From NCBI GenBank assembly GCA_024699855.1, contig JAMPIQ010000001.1:6386001-6450000 (forward strand): DNA of 64,000 nucleotides. Reading direction: 5' to 3'. The stretch is from Aphelenchoides besseyi (Eukaryota; Nematoda; Chromadorea; Rhabditida; Aphelenchoididae). Positions within the stretch are counted from its first letter, which is position 1; every line of letters begins with the position of its first letter. This document shows positions 47,601 to 60,000 of this stretch, piece by piece. The notes beneath the pieces were generated by a model. It was given only the letters and a program-made list of their open reading frames with translations, had not been told where the DNA came from and did not search any database. A program made the position numbers and the translations under genes.

Positions 47601-50600
47601 TTGTTGTGAATTTCTCTTGCGCGTGTTTAACCAACTTAACGAATGGAAACAACGGCCAATTCGTTTGCTGTGAACTGAATCGATTAGTAGCTTTGGCTTG
47701 TTGTAGGAAGAGGAAGAACGGCGATTGGCCGAAGAAGCTGCTGAACGACGACGATTTGAGGCTGCTCGTCGGAAAGCTTTGGACGATGCCGATCGGTTGC
47801 GTCGAGAGCGTGAAGCCGCTGAAGCAGAACGACGACGCCGAGACGAAGAGGAACGTTTGAGACGTCAACGCGATGCCGACGAAGCGGCTCGAAGAGCTCG
47901 AGAAGAAGCCGACAGAAGAAGACGAGAAGAAGAAGAGAGACGTAGAAGAGAGGAAGAAGAACGTCGAAGACGTGAAGAAGAAGAACGCCGACGCAGAATT
48001 CCGGTAAGATTCTTGAATTTGTGTTTTTTGGGTTTCGGTTTCTTTTTTTCTTTTGATGTGATGTATCGTTGCACTAACTGCTTAACACTAACTGACTAAC
48101 TAGCACTCATACAGAAAGGTCACTTTGCACTTTAGAAATAGTTAGTGGTGGTAGAAATCGTTGACATAAAATCACATTCTATTCCTTTTGCACGTCCAAT
48201 TCGACTAATATTTTTGTCCGGACAAAAGAACCTCTTTTCATTGGTGTCTCTTGACAAAAGAGTAATCTTTTGCTTTCAGGAGCCTAAAGTGGTCACCGCA
48301 AACCAACTTCAAGAAGGCTTCCAACAAGATGATTACGATCAATTCGAAAACGTCAAAGAAGTTCCACAACGTGCACCGATTACCGAACACGAAGATGAGA
48401 TGCAACGGTTTGAAGAGGAGACCGTTACAAAAACTCAATTCTACGAAATGGAAGGAAATCTGCACAAACAAACCGGCGAGATTCTGACCTTCGTCGAAGC
48501 CATCCGCCAAGGACTACTAGACTTGAGCAGCGGTGGTGAATTCTTTGACATTGTTTCCGGTTCACGAGTTTCATTGGAAAAGGCGGCTGAGTTGGGTTAC
48601 ATCAATTCGGATATCAATGAGATTCTCAACGGTCATCACGGAATCCGACATCCCGAAACAGGCAGAGAATTGACTTTAATCGAAGCAATTCAAATCGGTC
48701 TCTACGATCCAGACATCCGCCAACTCCGCGACATCAACTCCGGCGAAATTCTTTCATCATACGATTCAGTTTGCAATAACGAAACTCAACGTCGTCTCAT
48801 CAAGATGGGTGTCTTGAAATCACCACCAATGTCTTTGGAAGCCGCGTTGGCCAACAACGCCATCGATGCGCGAACTGGTGAATTTCGTGGAAAATACGCG
48901 AAGAATCCAATTTCACTTCGTGAAGCTCTTTCCAACGGTTACGTTCAATTTGCTCGCCGTGGACCTCCGACTATTGCTGTTTCGTTGGCTGATTGTATTC
49001 GAGAGCGTTTTATTGATGCGTACAGTGGCGAATTCATCGACAGAAACACCAACGAGAAGTTCACTTTCCGCGACGCATTGAAGAAAGATGATCCGTTGAT
49101 TAGCTCCAGCATTCGTGAGATCGTCAACACCGCCACGAAAGAGCGCATCACACTCAATGAAGCCATTTTGAAGAACGCAATCAAACATCGTGAAGGCAAA
49201 TTCCAAGACCTGCAAAATCGAGTCGAACTGTCGCTCTACGACGCCTACGAACGCGGTTACATTGCGAAACCGTTGACTTTGACCGAAGCTTGCGAACAGA
49301 GTATCATCGATTCGGCCGGACGTTTCAGTGATTCAGGAACAAACAACCGATTCACTTTGATTGAAGCAATCGAAAAGGGGCTTCTCGATCCCGATGCGCG
49401 TCACATTATCGATCCAACTGAGAAAGACGTCATTTCGATTGTCGAAGCTTTGGAACGTGGTCTTTTGTTGGCTGAGGGTCAAATTGTTTTGGAACTCGAC
49501 TCCGAAGGACGACCATCCCGCACAATTGATTTGAGACAAGCTCGTCACGAAGGAATTTTGGCTAACCGTTATCGTCACTCCATTTTCGATGTCAAAGGAA
49601 TCAAGAACCCGTCTAACCAAGAGAATTTGAGTTTCAACGAAGCAGTTAAAGCGGATCTCTTGAACGTACAACAAGAACGAATTGATGGTCACAACATTCA
49701 AAGTGCCGGAGGTCGTGGAATTATCGATCAAACCTTGCAACAAATTCTGACAAGTCCAATCGGTATTCGCGATGATCCCGAAATGACTTTGATTCAAGCG
49801 GTTGCCAGAGGTTACATCGATCCCGTTAAAGGTGTTTTCATTGAACATCAGCGCGAAGTCACACCTTCTGAAGCCTATAATTCGGGACGTCTTTCGCTTC
49901 GTGGTGCCATTCGTTTGGCCGGCTTGTTGGACGTTCATCCATCATTGATCACCTCAAGCAAACGACGTGACCAAAACCGCAGAATCCGCCGTCCAGGTCA
50001 ACAAGGCGACGATCAAGTTAAAATCACTTTGGCCGAAGCAATGCGACAGGGACTTATCGACTCACGTACTCAACGATTCCGTCAAGGCAACACCGATATC
50101 AGTCTGGACGAAGCAGTCAGTCAAGGATTGATTGATCCACACAAAGGTAAAGCTGAAATCGAAACTTGTTAATTGAGTTTACAAACTTGCAGAATGGATT
50201 AATCCCGCTCGTGCAGCAGCTGCCGGTCCAACAATCGAAGAGAAGACTCAAGAAACCGTTACCGAAACTGGTCAACAACTGGCTCCCAAGATTTATCCCG
50301 ATCAACAATTGGAAGAATCGGTTCAAACTGTCAAGCGTGTCAAACGTACAGAAACCTCGGCAGTTGGAGGACCGGGCGGTGTTTCTGTTTATCGTGCAAT
50401 TACCGGCGGAAAAGGAGCAATTGAAGTGCCAAGCAACGGTTATCACGTCTTGGAAGCTGAACGTTTGGGAATAATCGACCTGAAGACGGGAGTTGTTTCG
50501 CCACCAGGAACCGAAAAAACCCTTACACTCGAAGAAGCGTTCAATCTTGGTGTTTTGAATCCACGATCAATCAGCATTCGCGACAGTTCTGGTCGTCATT

Positions 50601-53600
50601 TGAATGCTACCGAAGCCTTAGAAAAAGGAGTGCTTGAACGCAATGGAAAAATCAAAGACGGAAGTCGACATTTGTCGTTGAGCGAAGCAATCGATCGTCA
50701 CATTGTTCGTCTCGAACCCGAACCACCAGCAACAGTTGGACATGGTAGCAAAAAAGTCATTCAATTTTCTCAAGGCGCTGGACCAGTTCTCAGCTTCAAA
50801 CCCGTCGGTCAACCGGTCATCGAAGAACACTCCGAATCATGGACTTTCGACAGTCAAAATGGCCGATTGACGAGCGATAGTGGAGAGTCGGTTACTCTCG
50901 ATCAAGCTATTCGTTCTGGCAAATTGACCGCTGATGATTTGCGCGTTCGTGATGCTCTGACTGGACGTGAAATGAGTTTCCAAGAAGCTGAGCAATGGAA
51001 TATCGTTAATGTTCGTGAAGGTTACTATTTTGACAAAACCGACAATCGACGTCTGTCTTTCGTTGAAGCCGCTCAACAACATCGCATTTACCCAACCGGC
51101 GGTGTACCTGAACACGCCAGCGATGCTGTTCATACGACAATGCGAATTCAAACACGATCTGAAGTCTCGAAGAAAGAAGCCGTCCCACTTGGCCAAAGTG
51201 CTGGTCACGACTACAACATTGGTCGTTTCTTGACTCAAGGTCTTTTCGACGAGCACAGTGGCAGCTTCCGTCATCCGGAAAATCAAAAAGAAATGTCGTT
51301 GAAAGAGCTGATCGTCAAAGGCTTCTTGAATCCCTACAACACGAAGATTTACGATCGACGACGTGGAAAGGAAATCAACTTGCTTCAAGCTATCGACGAC
51401 AACATTGTTGACGATATTAACGGAACAGTTGAAGATACGTCGAGTGGTAAAAAATATAACATTGCTCAAGCACATCGCGAAGGATTGATTCGTGAATCCG
51501 CAGCTCCAGCAGCAATCGAAGGAAGTCATGGAGGTCGTTTCGATTTGCAGTCGGGGGAATTTGAGGCACCAGTCGCGGCGGGCTCCAAACATTCGCCCCG
51601 ACTGGTGGAAAAGAAGCTGCACCACACTCCGTATGTTTCTGAGCCCAAACATACAAGCAGCTATCCATCAACCAATGGACACGCCAATTCATTTGTTCGC
51701 AACCAAGTCGCCGTAATGGAGCAACGTGGCGGTGCACCTGATGAAAAAATGGTTGATCTTGGCGGTGGAAAAAACGTTATGGTCAAAGTCGTTAAAGGAA
51801 ATGATGGGATTGAAAAGGGAGAATACGTTGACCCAAGCACCGGAATGAAATTCACCATTCAACTTCATGGCGATCCCTATGTTACGACCTCAACCACCAA
51901 GGTTCGTTCGACCTCTCAAGTTCAATCCGTTGAGTTAGTACCACACGCCGAATTTGTTGGAATCGATCAAATCAAAGACAAACGTAACAACCGAGTGATG
52001 AGTCTTCAAGAAGCTCAACGTCAAGGATTGGCAAAAGTCGACAAGAAGGGAAAACAAAACACCAAATCCTATTCGGCTTTCCGTTCCAACATCGAACTCG
52101 CAGTCAACAAGGGAATCATCGACACTCACGGTCAGAAGATTTCGCTTGAAGATGCCATTAAAAACCGAATCGTCGACATTGCCGAACTGAAATACGTGCA
52201 TCCGAAGACCAACGAGCCAATTGATTTGAGTCGTGCCGCCAACATGGGACTTGTTGATGTGACTTTGGCCGAAACCTTACCTAAAGGCGTTTGCAATCCG
52301 GCAAATGGCGAAAAGATTTCAATCAAACGTGCCATCGAATTGGGAATCATCAATCCACGATCCGGCGAAGTTCGCAATCCGTTTTCGAACGAACGACTTA
52401 CATGGGTAGATTTGACCAAATCGGTTTATACGAGCATCACAATGGACGGTGTTTATGATCCGAAGAAGGGATACAGCGTCTCGGTTGTCAGTGCATTGAA
52501 TGACGGTCTGATTGACACACGCTCTCAACAATACCACAATCCAATCACCGATGATCGTTTCTCGCTCGAAGATGCAACAAACAAAGGATTGATCGATCAA
52601 GAAACTTATCGCGCCATCACTCGCCCGTTCATTAGCGATTACCGAACTCACCGTCAGTTGAATTTGCTTCAAGCTGTCGATGCTAAACTGTTGGATCCAC
52701 GTAACCGTACGATTCAATTCTCAGCTGAAAAGATTTTGCCGATTAGTACCGCCGTTTCCGAAGGTTTGATTCCGCGCGAAATCGGAGATCGACTTCGACG
52801 TTTCGACAAATTGACTTTTGCCGAAGCAGTTAGCAAAGGAGCTGTCGACGTCGCTCAAAATACATTCACTGATCCAGACACTGGAAAGCAGATTTCGATC
52901 AATCAAGCCGTGGCCGCTGGGCTCATCGATACGGGAAGCGTTGATTTGGATGCCAACGAAAACAGTTTGGCTCAAGTGATCGCATCGCACAACTTCGATG
53001 AAAGTTCTGGACGAGTTCGCGATCCAAAAACCGGACTCAACGTCACTTTCCGCGATGCTGTGGATCGTCGAATCATCGATCCCGATTCGTTACTTCACGA
53101 TTTGGAAACACAAAAAACGTTGACTGTTCGCGAAGCAATCAGCAACGGATTGATTGATCAAAATGGTCGTTACGTTAATCGTCAACACAACCAACAAATT
53201 CCATTGGTACAAGCCATTAATCAAGGACTCCTGGCCGTTATTGCATCTCCAATGCAAGCAGCTCAAGCCGTCACTGAGGCCGTTAAACGACGTGAGACCG
53301 AAGGAACTCGATTCAAATTTGCGCCGGCTGACGAATCAACAATTCATCGACAATCACAACCAAAGTTTCGCGAAGAAGAAACCACCGTCTTCCGCATTAC
53401 TCCAAAACGCGCCGAACCGGGACTTTCGGTTCGAGTTCGTTCGAACGTGAGCGACGATCTTCGAAACAGTCGTGGCCGTTCACTTGTTGACGATCCATTG
53501 GCTTTGGCGGATCTTCAAGCCGATTTCTTGGAGAATTTGCAGAAACGCGGCGTAGACATCGATCAACGTGTTGTTGAGAATCCCTCAACCATGCGTACCG

Positions 53601-54052
53601 TTTCATTGCGCGAAGCCGTTGAATCGGGACTCTTGGACGTGAGTTCCAACGAGATCGTTCATCCACAGACCGGTCGTCATTACACTTTGCCGAAAGCTGT
53701 TCAAATGAAAATCGTGAATCCCGACGCTGCTCGTCACTTACTTGACGCTTTGAACATCAGTCTCGACGAATTGAGTCAGGTATCGCCGGTTTCTGCTGCT
53801 TTGGGCGGTTCTACTTCTTATTTGGCTCCATCACCGGCACCAATCGGCGACGATCCACAATTGGCCAGCGCCGGCGGTCAACGTGGCGGTTGGACTTCGA
53901 CTCGTGAGGTCAGTTGGTCGGGAAGACCGGAAGAGTTGCGTGATCAGCACGGCCATACTACCAGTCACACTGACACGTACATCTCGCCAGATGGAAACAC
54001 CAAGACCACAACTTACACCGAACGCACTCACCGCACTTATCCCGAGTATTAA
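38655..54052 (+). CDS. vab-10: Spectraplakin VAB-10 form A (plakin/plectin-repeat isoform)
   Basis: Shared exons 38655..38721, 38773..38924, 39215..39292, 39333..39425, 42258..42428, 42476..42664, 42743..43005, 43045..43198, 43381..43425, 43468..43551, 43595..43702, 43751..43888, 44262..44745, 44789..46104, 46148..46375; A-specific 47707..48003, 48280..50146, 50193..54052; 3197 aa, all phases consistent. Order: CH1 (residues 23-130), CH2 (131-250) binding actin, plakin domain of spectrin-type helices (251-1190) with an SH3 near 665-725, an Arg/Glu coiled coil (1191-1289), then plectin-type repeats (1290-3197) with many L-x-E-A...G-x-I/L-D motifs such as [11 protein letters not shown]. In C. 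elegans VAB-10A connects epidermal intermediate filaments to hemidesmosome-like fibrous organelles; the same is inferred here. The tail THRTYPEY is followed by AATAAA at 54365. Confidence 0.92.
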
Positions 54053-57000
54053 TTCGGAATGTTTCGTTAATTTCGGTTGAGGTATACTATTTGCGGTGTC
54101 TACTATGGTTTTCTGTAATACCTCAGTCATTTTGCGGTATTCAATCGTACGCATTTCTTTGTTTTTAACCCCGTGCCATTTCTTCTATTACCTTTGCCAT
54201 TTCAAGTTCTCATTGGTAACTACGAGAACACAAGCGGTCAATTGCTCACAAAGTTACGACAAACGTTTGTAACTCCAGTTCCGCCGATTCCCAACTCTGC
54301 TTCAACATATCCCCAAAAACTTCTATGGCCATTCACCTTTCTAAACATTTGCCATTGAATCGGAAATAAACAAAAACGCTTAAGTCTTTTTCATACTCAT
54401 CACTTAATCATTGCCATTCACTTCCTATTCATTTCAAGACTTTTCCTTCACTTTCTAATCGAACGCTTCAAACCGACAGTTTTTGTAACTTCTTTTTATT
54501 CAGGTTTGTATATAAAAACGTAAAAAAACAAGAAACATAACTCATAGGTCAACAAAAGAAATGACCACATGATAGCAAATAACGTATGACTTGACAACAA
54601 GCTTAAAAGCAAACTAAAGAATCGGATGTTAACATCAAATTTGATCGTGTCTTCGAGTGTCCATTGAAAGAGATCTTTAAAGTTTTGTTTCAAAAGTCGG
54701 TGCAAATCGCCATTTGTCTGTCATCTCCCGACGCTTCTCCACAGATGCTTTTTAAAGAACAGGTGGAATCAATTTCTGTGAAGAACATGACCAATTCGTA
54801 AAGCTTTCCAGCGAGAAGGTTGTTTTCGACTTATAAGCCAAAGATGCGTCAGCGATTTCGTGAAATCGAGGAGTTTCGCTGTTGCCTTCAATCCGTTGGC
54901 CGATTCGAACCTTTGAATTAGCCGACGAGTTGTAAGCGCATTAATCCAATTTTCCACTTGAGTACTCCCTTTCAACGTTGTACGAATATTTGAATCAACG
55001 GTTGGGGCGTTTGCGCAATTTTGCGTTCGACGCACTTCAGCGCAGAATTATGAGCGCAATCGGTGAGCTCGGCAAATCGCAGGAGCCGAACAAGAAACCG
55101 CTCGATCAGCCGGAAATCAATTGAGCGCTTTTCGTCGTCAGCACTCGAAGAGCGGAAAGTGGAAAGAGCAGTCGCCCGGGTCTTCAAAGTTCACTTTTGA
55201 TTTTGGAAGACGCTTTTTTCTCTGCTGATTATCAAAAGTCTCGATCGTGGCCGTCGGGTTCATTAAAACGGTTTTGGCCCAAAACGCGTTCTTCGTGTTC
55301 GTTGAAAGAAGTCGGGTTTACGACCTTCGACGCAAACGAGTTCTGTTCGGGTTATCGTCGTGTTTATTTGAACGTTTCTTTATATCTCCATTTGAAGACG
55401 CCCAACGGGCTCAGGGCTTAGGGAAGTGCACGAAAGATCATGAGTTGGATTTGTTGTCCCTGTCGTTGTAGACGAAAAGTCAAGAATAAAGCAGTTCACA
55501 CGTTAACTGCGACCATTCGTTGCAACGCTATCGAACCTTCCGTTTCTTCTCCACCACGTTTTCGAAGCGAAAGTGCGGAAAAGGTCAGTCCAATGGTGTT
55601 ATTATCCGTTTACCTTTCTGTTCGCAAGAAAATGGCGAACGTCGGGGGCTTCAAAGGTTGAACGAATCGCGCGATCGTTTTTACTTGACAGCCAAAACAA
55701 ACGTAAAAACGTCGCTCCAACCGCTTTCGAGTAAAAGAAATCGAGTTTTTTTGTTTGTCGGCGGTTTGTTTCTTCGAAATGTAACAAAATTAGCAGAAAT
55801 GCTTACGAATTTGCTGCAAGCTAATGATTTTCACACCACAAACACACGAACTAAAACCGACCTTCTAATGACAATCTTCAGGATGGACAACACGAAGAGC
55901 CGCTTAGCGATTTGGCCCAACAAGCTTATCGACATTTGGATTTCGTTGAAACCGAACGAAAACGTGGATCTCGAGCTTTCGATCAGAGTTGGGATGAATC
56001 GAACACAACGGTAAATAGGTGGAGAGGAGTTCCGCTCTTAGTCTTTTGTTTCAGGATCATGTTGACGATATTTCTGTGGATCGGGATCACGCGTCTCAAT
56101 CTACGGGTAGTCGTTCTGCAAGTCCCGAACGTAACAATATTCAATCATCCACACGCGAGATTCAAACTCAATCGCCACGAATGGAAAACCACGAGGTTCA
56201 AACCAAATCGGACTTCAAAGAACAGTCTCCAGTGCCGAAAGTGGTTGTCAGTTCGGCCGAGACGTCAACTGAAATGTCCACTCAAGTAGTTGAATAGGAC
56301 AAAACTCAAATTGATTTCTCGTTTAGGAAATTGAAACTCAAGTTGAAGCAAAACAGTTTTACGAACAATCCTGTCAATCGGACGATTTGCCAGCACCCGA
56401 ACCGGCGAAATTGGAACCTCAAATCGATCGCTCTGCTGAATTGCTGAAACAGTTTGTCGATGCCCAAAAAGCGCTTTTGAATTGGTTGGAAGAAACCGAG
56501 GAGCTAGTCGGCAATCAGAAACCGCCGAGTGCCGATCCGAAAGTCGTTCGCGCTCAACTTCAGAATCACGACTTCCAAATGAAATTGATCGACGACAAAC
56601 AAGAAAAGTAGGTCTCAGTTGCTCCAACAAACTCAATCGACTCCTTTCAGTGTCAGCAAATTCATGCAGATGTACGGTGAAGTGATTAAATTAATCGATG
56701 AGATAGAAAGACCAAAAATTCAAAAAATCGGAAAAGAAATACACGGACGTTACTCCTCGCTGGTTGATGGAGCATGCGGTCGACAACAAAGTCTTCTGGA
56801 TGTTCAGAACTTGGCCAACGAGTTTGCTCGTGTCACGCAACCGTTGAACAAGTGGTTAGACGATGCAGGGGCTGAAGTCACGTCTCTGTGCAAAGTTGTG
56901 ACCAGTAACGACGAAATTGAACGAAATCTGGAAAAACAAGAAGTGAGTTTTCGTCTCATTACTTTTACTCATGGCAATTTTAGACGTTGCAACACGAAAT

Positions 57001-60000
57001 TGATTCGAAACGGCCTGATTTCGATGATGCTGTTCACATTGGCGGCGAATTGTCGAAGTTAGTCGGAGGTGAAGATGCCAACGAAGTGGAAACGAAAGTT
57101 CGACATCTTACTTCTCGATATGACGAACTCGGTCGGCGTTGCGTTCTATGCGGTCGGGCATTACACGGATTCAGCGAAGATATGCGCAACTTTTTGTCGA
57201 ACACCGATGAGTTGGCTGAGTGGTTGGATCAAATCGAACAGGAGTTTAATCGGCTCGAAGAACTACCTTTGGATCCACAAGAGTTGGTGTCATTGAGTGA
57301 AGAGTTTGCGGTAAGTTGTTTGTTTGTACTTTCCGTGGAATCTGATCTCCGCTTGACACTCCTCATTTTCTGTCATGACCTCCGGCTTATGATTGACACT
57401 GAAAGTTCGGGTTTTGAACCGTCGATTTTAACCACAGGCAGCGGCGATTCTTCAAGCGATTTCTGGCTTTTTGCTTGCTGTCCATAGACGAGTAACAGCT
57501 GACTTGTTTTCGATCGCTTTGCATCTGATCGAAAGTTGTGAAATTGAATTTTCATTACAAGCTACGATTTCGCTATAAACACTTTGTCTTAAGCCAATAA
57601 GTTGATTTTGAGATTCAGTTAATTAGATGAACACGTTCACCAAGCTTCTTTGCTCCCAGCAACTTTGCTCGTCTCTTCGATTGTTTACTTTGGATCGATT
57701 TCACGAAAGAAACCAACTGATCCTGCCGTTTCTTCTATTCGTCTAATGAACTCAATTTCAGGAGCTTGCCAATGCGATTTCTGAACGCAGCTATTCGGTT
57801 TCGCAAATCGTCCATGAAAGCCGTGAAATTTGCACTCACACCAGCGGTAGCGAAGCCTTGGCGATGTCGGCACGAATCGATCGATTGCACGCGCGCTACA
57901 ATCAGCTGTTGACCGAGTCAATGCGTCGAATCGAAGACTTTGCAACGGCTATAAGCTCCGCCGAAGGAATGGCCGAAAATGTCGAGTTTTTGGATGACTT
58001 CTTGGACACGTGTGACGACGCTCTTGCTACTCTCGAAGAGTCGCTAATCGACGATCAGTTGGAGCGTGCTAATGGTCTGAACGAGGAAGCGGAACAAACA
58101 AGAACAAAAGCAATCGAACAAACGCATCAATTGGACCGATGGTCGATGTGGTTAACAGATCTTGCCGCTCAGTTGAGTTCAACGAAACCGGTTGGTGCGT
58201 TGCCAGAAACCGTAGCTATTCAATTGGCCGATTTGCGACTTTTGGTCGATGAAGTTGAACAGAAAAGTGTGGGCCTGGAACGATCGTTGACTGAAGCCCG
58301 TGAACGCTTGAATGTCGCTGAAATTGATGAAGAGCACTCTTGGCTGAAAGGTAACAATCAGCTTAAGTGCTTTTCTAGCGTCTATTGTTTCAGAGCGTGT
58401 CGAAAAGATGGAAAAGCAATGGGTGGAAGTACAGAGTCGATTGGCGTCTCGTGAACAACAACTAAAAACCGCGGAAGTCGACGCAATTGAATTGGCCGAA
58501 CGAATTCAAGCGATGGTCAACTGGGTCACTGAAGCGGAAAATGCACTTGCGGTCTTGGCACCAGTCTCGCGAATTCCTGATTCTATACGCCAACAACTTC
58601 GAGATCACAAATCTTTCCTCGAAATGAGTCAACAAGAAAGTGCCGAAATGGTCGAGTTGAGTAATCGCGGACTCAAAGGTTTGATTTCCAACGACATTGT
58701 GATGTGTTTTAACGTCGATCTTTAGTTCAAATGACGTGCGAAAAGAAAGACACGATTCCAATCAAAAATCAACTTGTTTCTTTGCGCCATCGAAACGATC
58801 GAATCGCTCAACGGGCTGTCGAACGTGAGAAGCAAATGCAATTGGCGTTGAGAGAAGTTGAAGACCACAACGCGGTGTTGGCGGAGTTAACCGACTGGAC
58901 CGGCAAACAGAACGCTCAGTTGGATGCGAAGAACGTGAAGCCGGCAACTGCTGAACGAATCCGCGAACAACTTGCGGAACATCGAGACTTGCAATCCGAA
59001 GTTCAGAAACGACAAGCAGAATACGAAACGATTTACGCCGACGGTCGTCAACTTGTGGATCGAGCACCAAACAACGAAAAAAAAGAACTAAGCCGACAGA
59101 TCGAAAAGCTACGCGAATCGTGGACGACCTTAACGGACAAAGTTCTCAAACGGTAATTTTCGTATTTTAAAATGTTTCTATAAGTTCATTTTCAGAGCTC
59201 GGTCGTTGGAAAACGCACTTGTTCAGAGCGGCAAATTCGACGAGGCGTTGTCTCAATTGTTGTCGTGGCTCGACGGCGTCTTGCCGCCAATCGAGTCGGA
59301 ACTCAACGAAGGACGTATGCACGGCGATTCGGATTCACTTCAAATGCTCATCGGCGAGAATGAACGTTTGGCTGATGAGTTGCGTGCCCGTGAATCGGGA
59401 CTTAAAGTCGTGCGAAAACGAGCTGACGATATTCTTAACGCCAAAAGTGCTGAAGCTGCTGGCGCTGATTGTGCTGACGTTCGTGCCAAGATCGATCGAT
59501 TGAACGACGAATGGCAACGTCTGGAATTTGCAGTTCAACGAAAAACCGAAAAGCTAACCGACGCTTTGGCTGAAGGAGTTGAATACTGTGAATCTGCGCA
59601 CGAACTTCGCGAACTTTGCAACGACTTCGAATTGCGCTGTCGGCGCGAAACTCAAGCTCAGGGATCTGTCGATCAAACGGACGTTGCTGCAACACAACAG
59701 AATGCAATCGAACTTTTGTGTTCCGACTTTGAAGCTCAACGTCCCGCCTTACAACGTTTCGTGGAATTGGCGGCCGACGTCGAAAGTCGTGCACACCCAC
59801 GAGCGCTTGAGGCGGTCTTGGACTTGCGAACAACAACCGAAGCACGTTGGAACCAAGTTGGCACGATGTTAAACGATCGATGCGCGACTGCGGTCAAACA
59901 ACACGAACTGCTTCGTAATCACGACCAAGAGCTGACCGAAATGACTGAATTTGTGGCAAAACAACGCGAACAACTCGAGAAGACCATCACTGAATGCGAT

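Noticed and set aside
54496..55187. Minus-strand frames near 54.5-55.2 kb as a nested gene
   Set aside because: The frames are short, overlap in conflicting phases and lack splice signals or a recognisable product.
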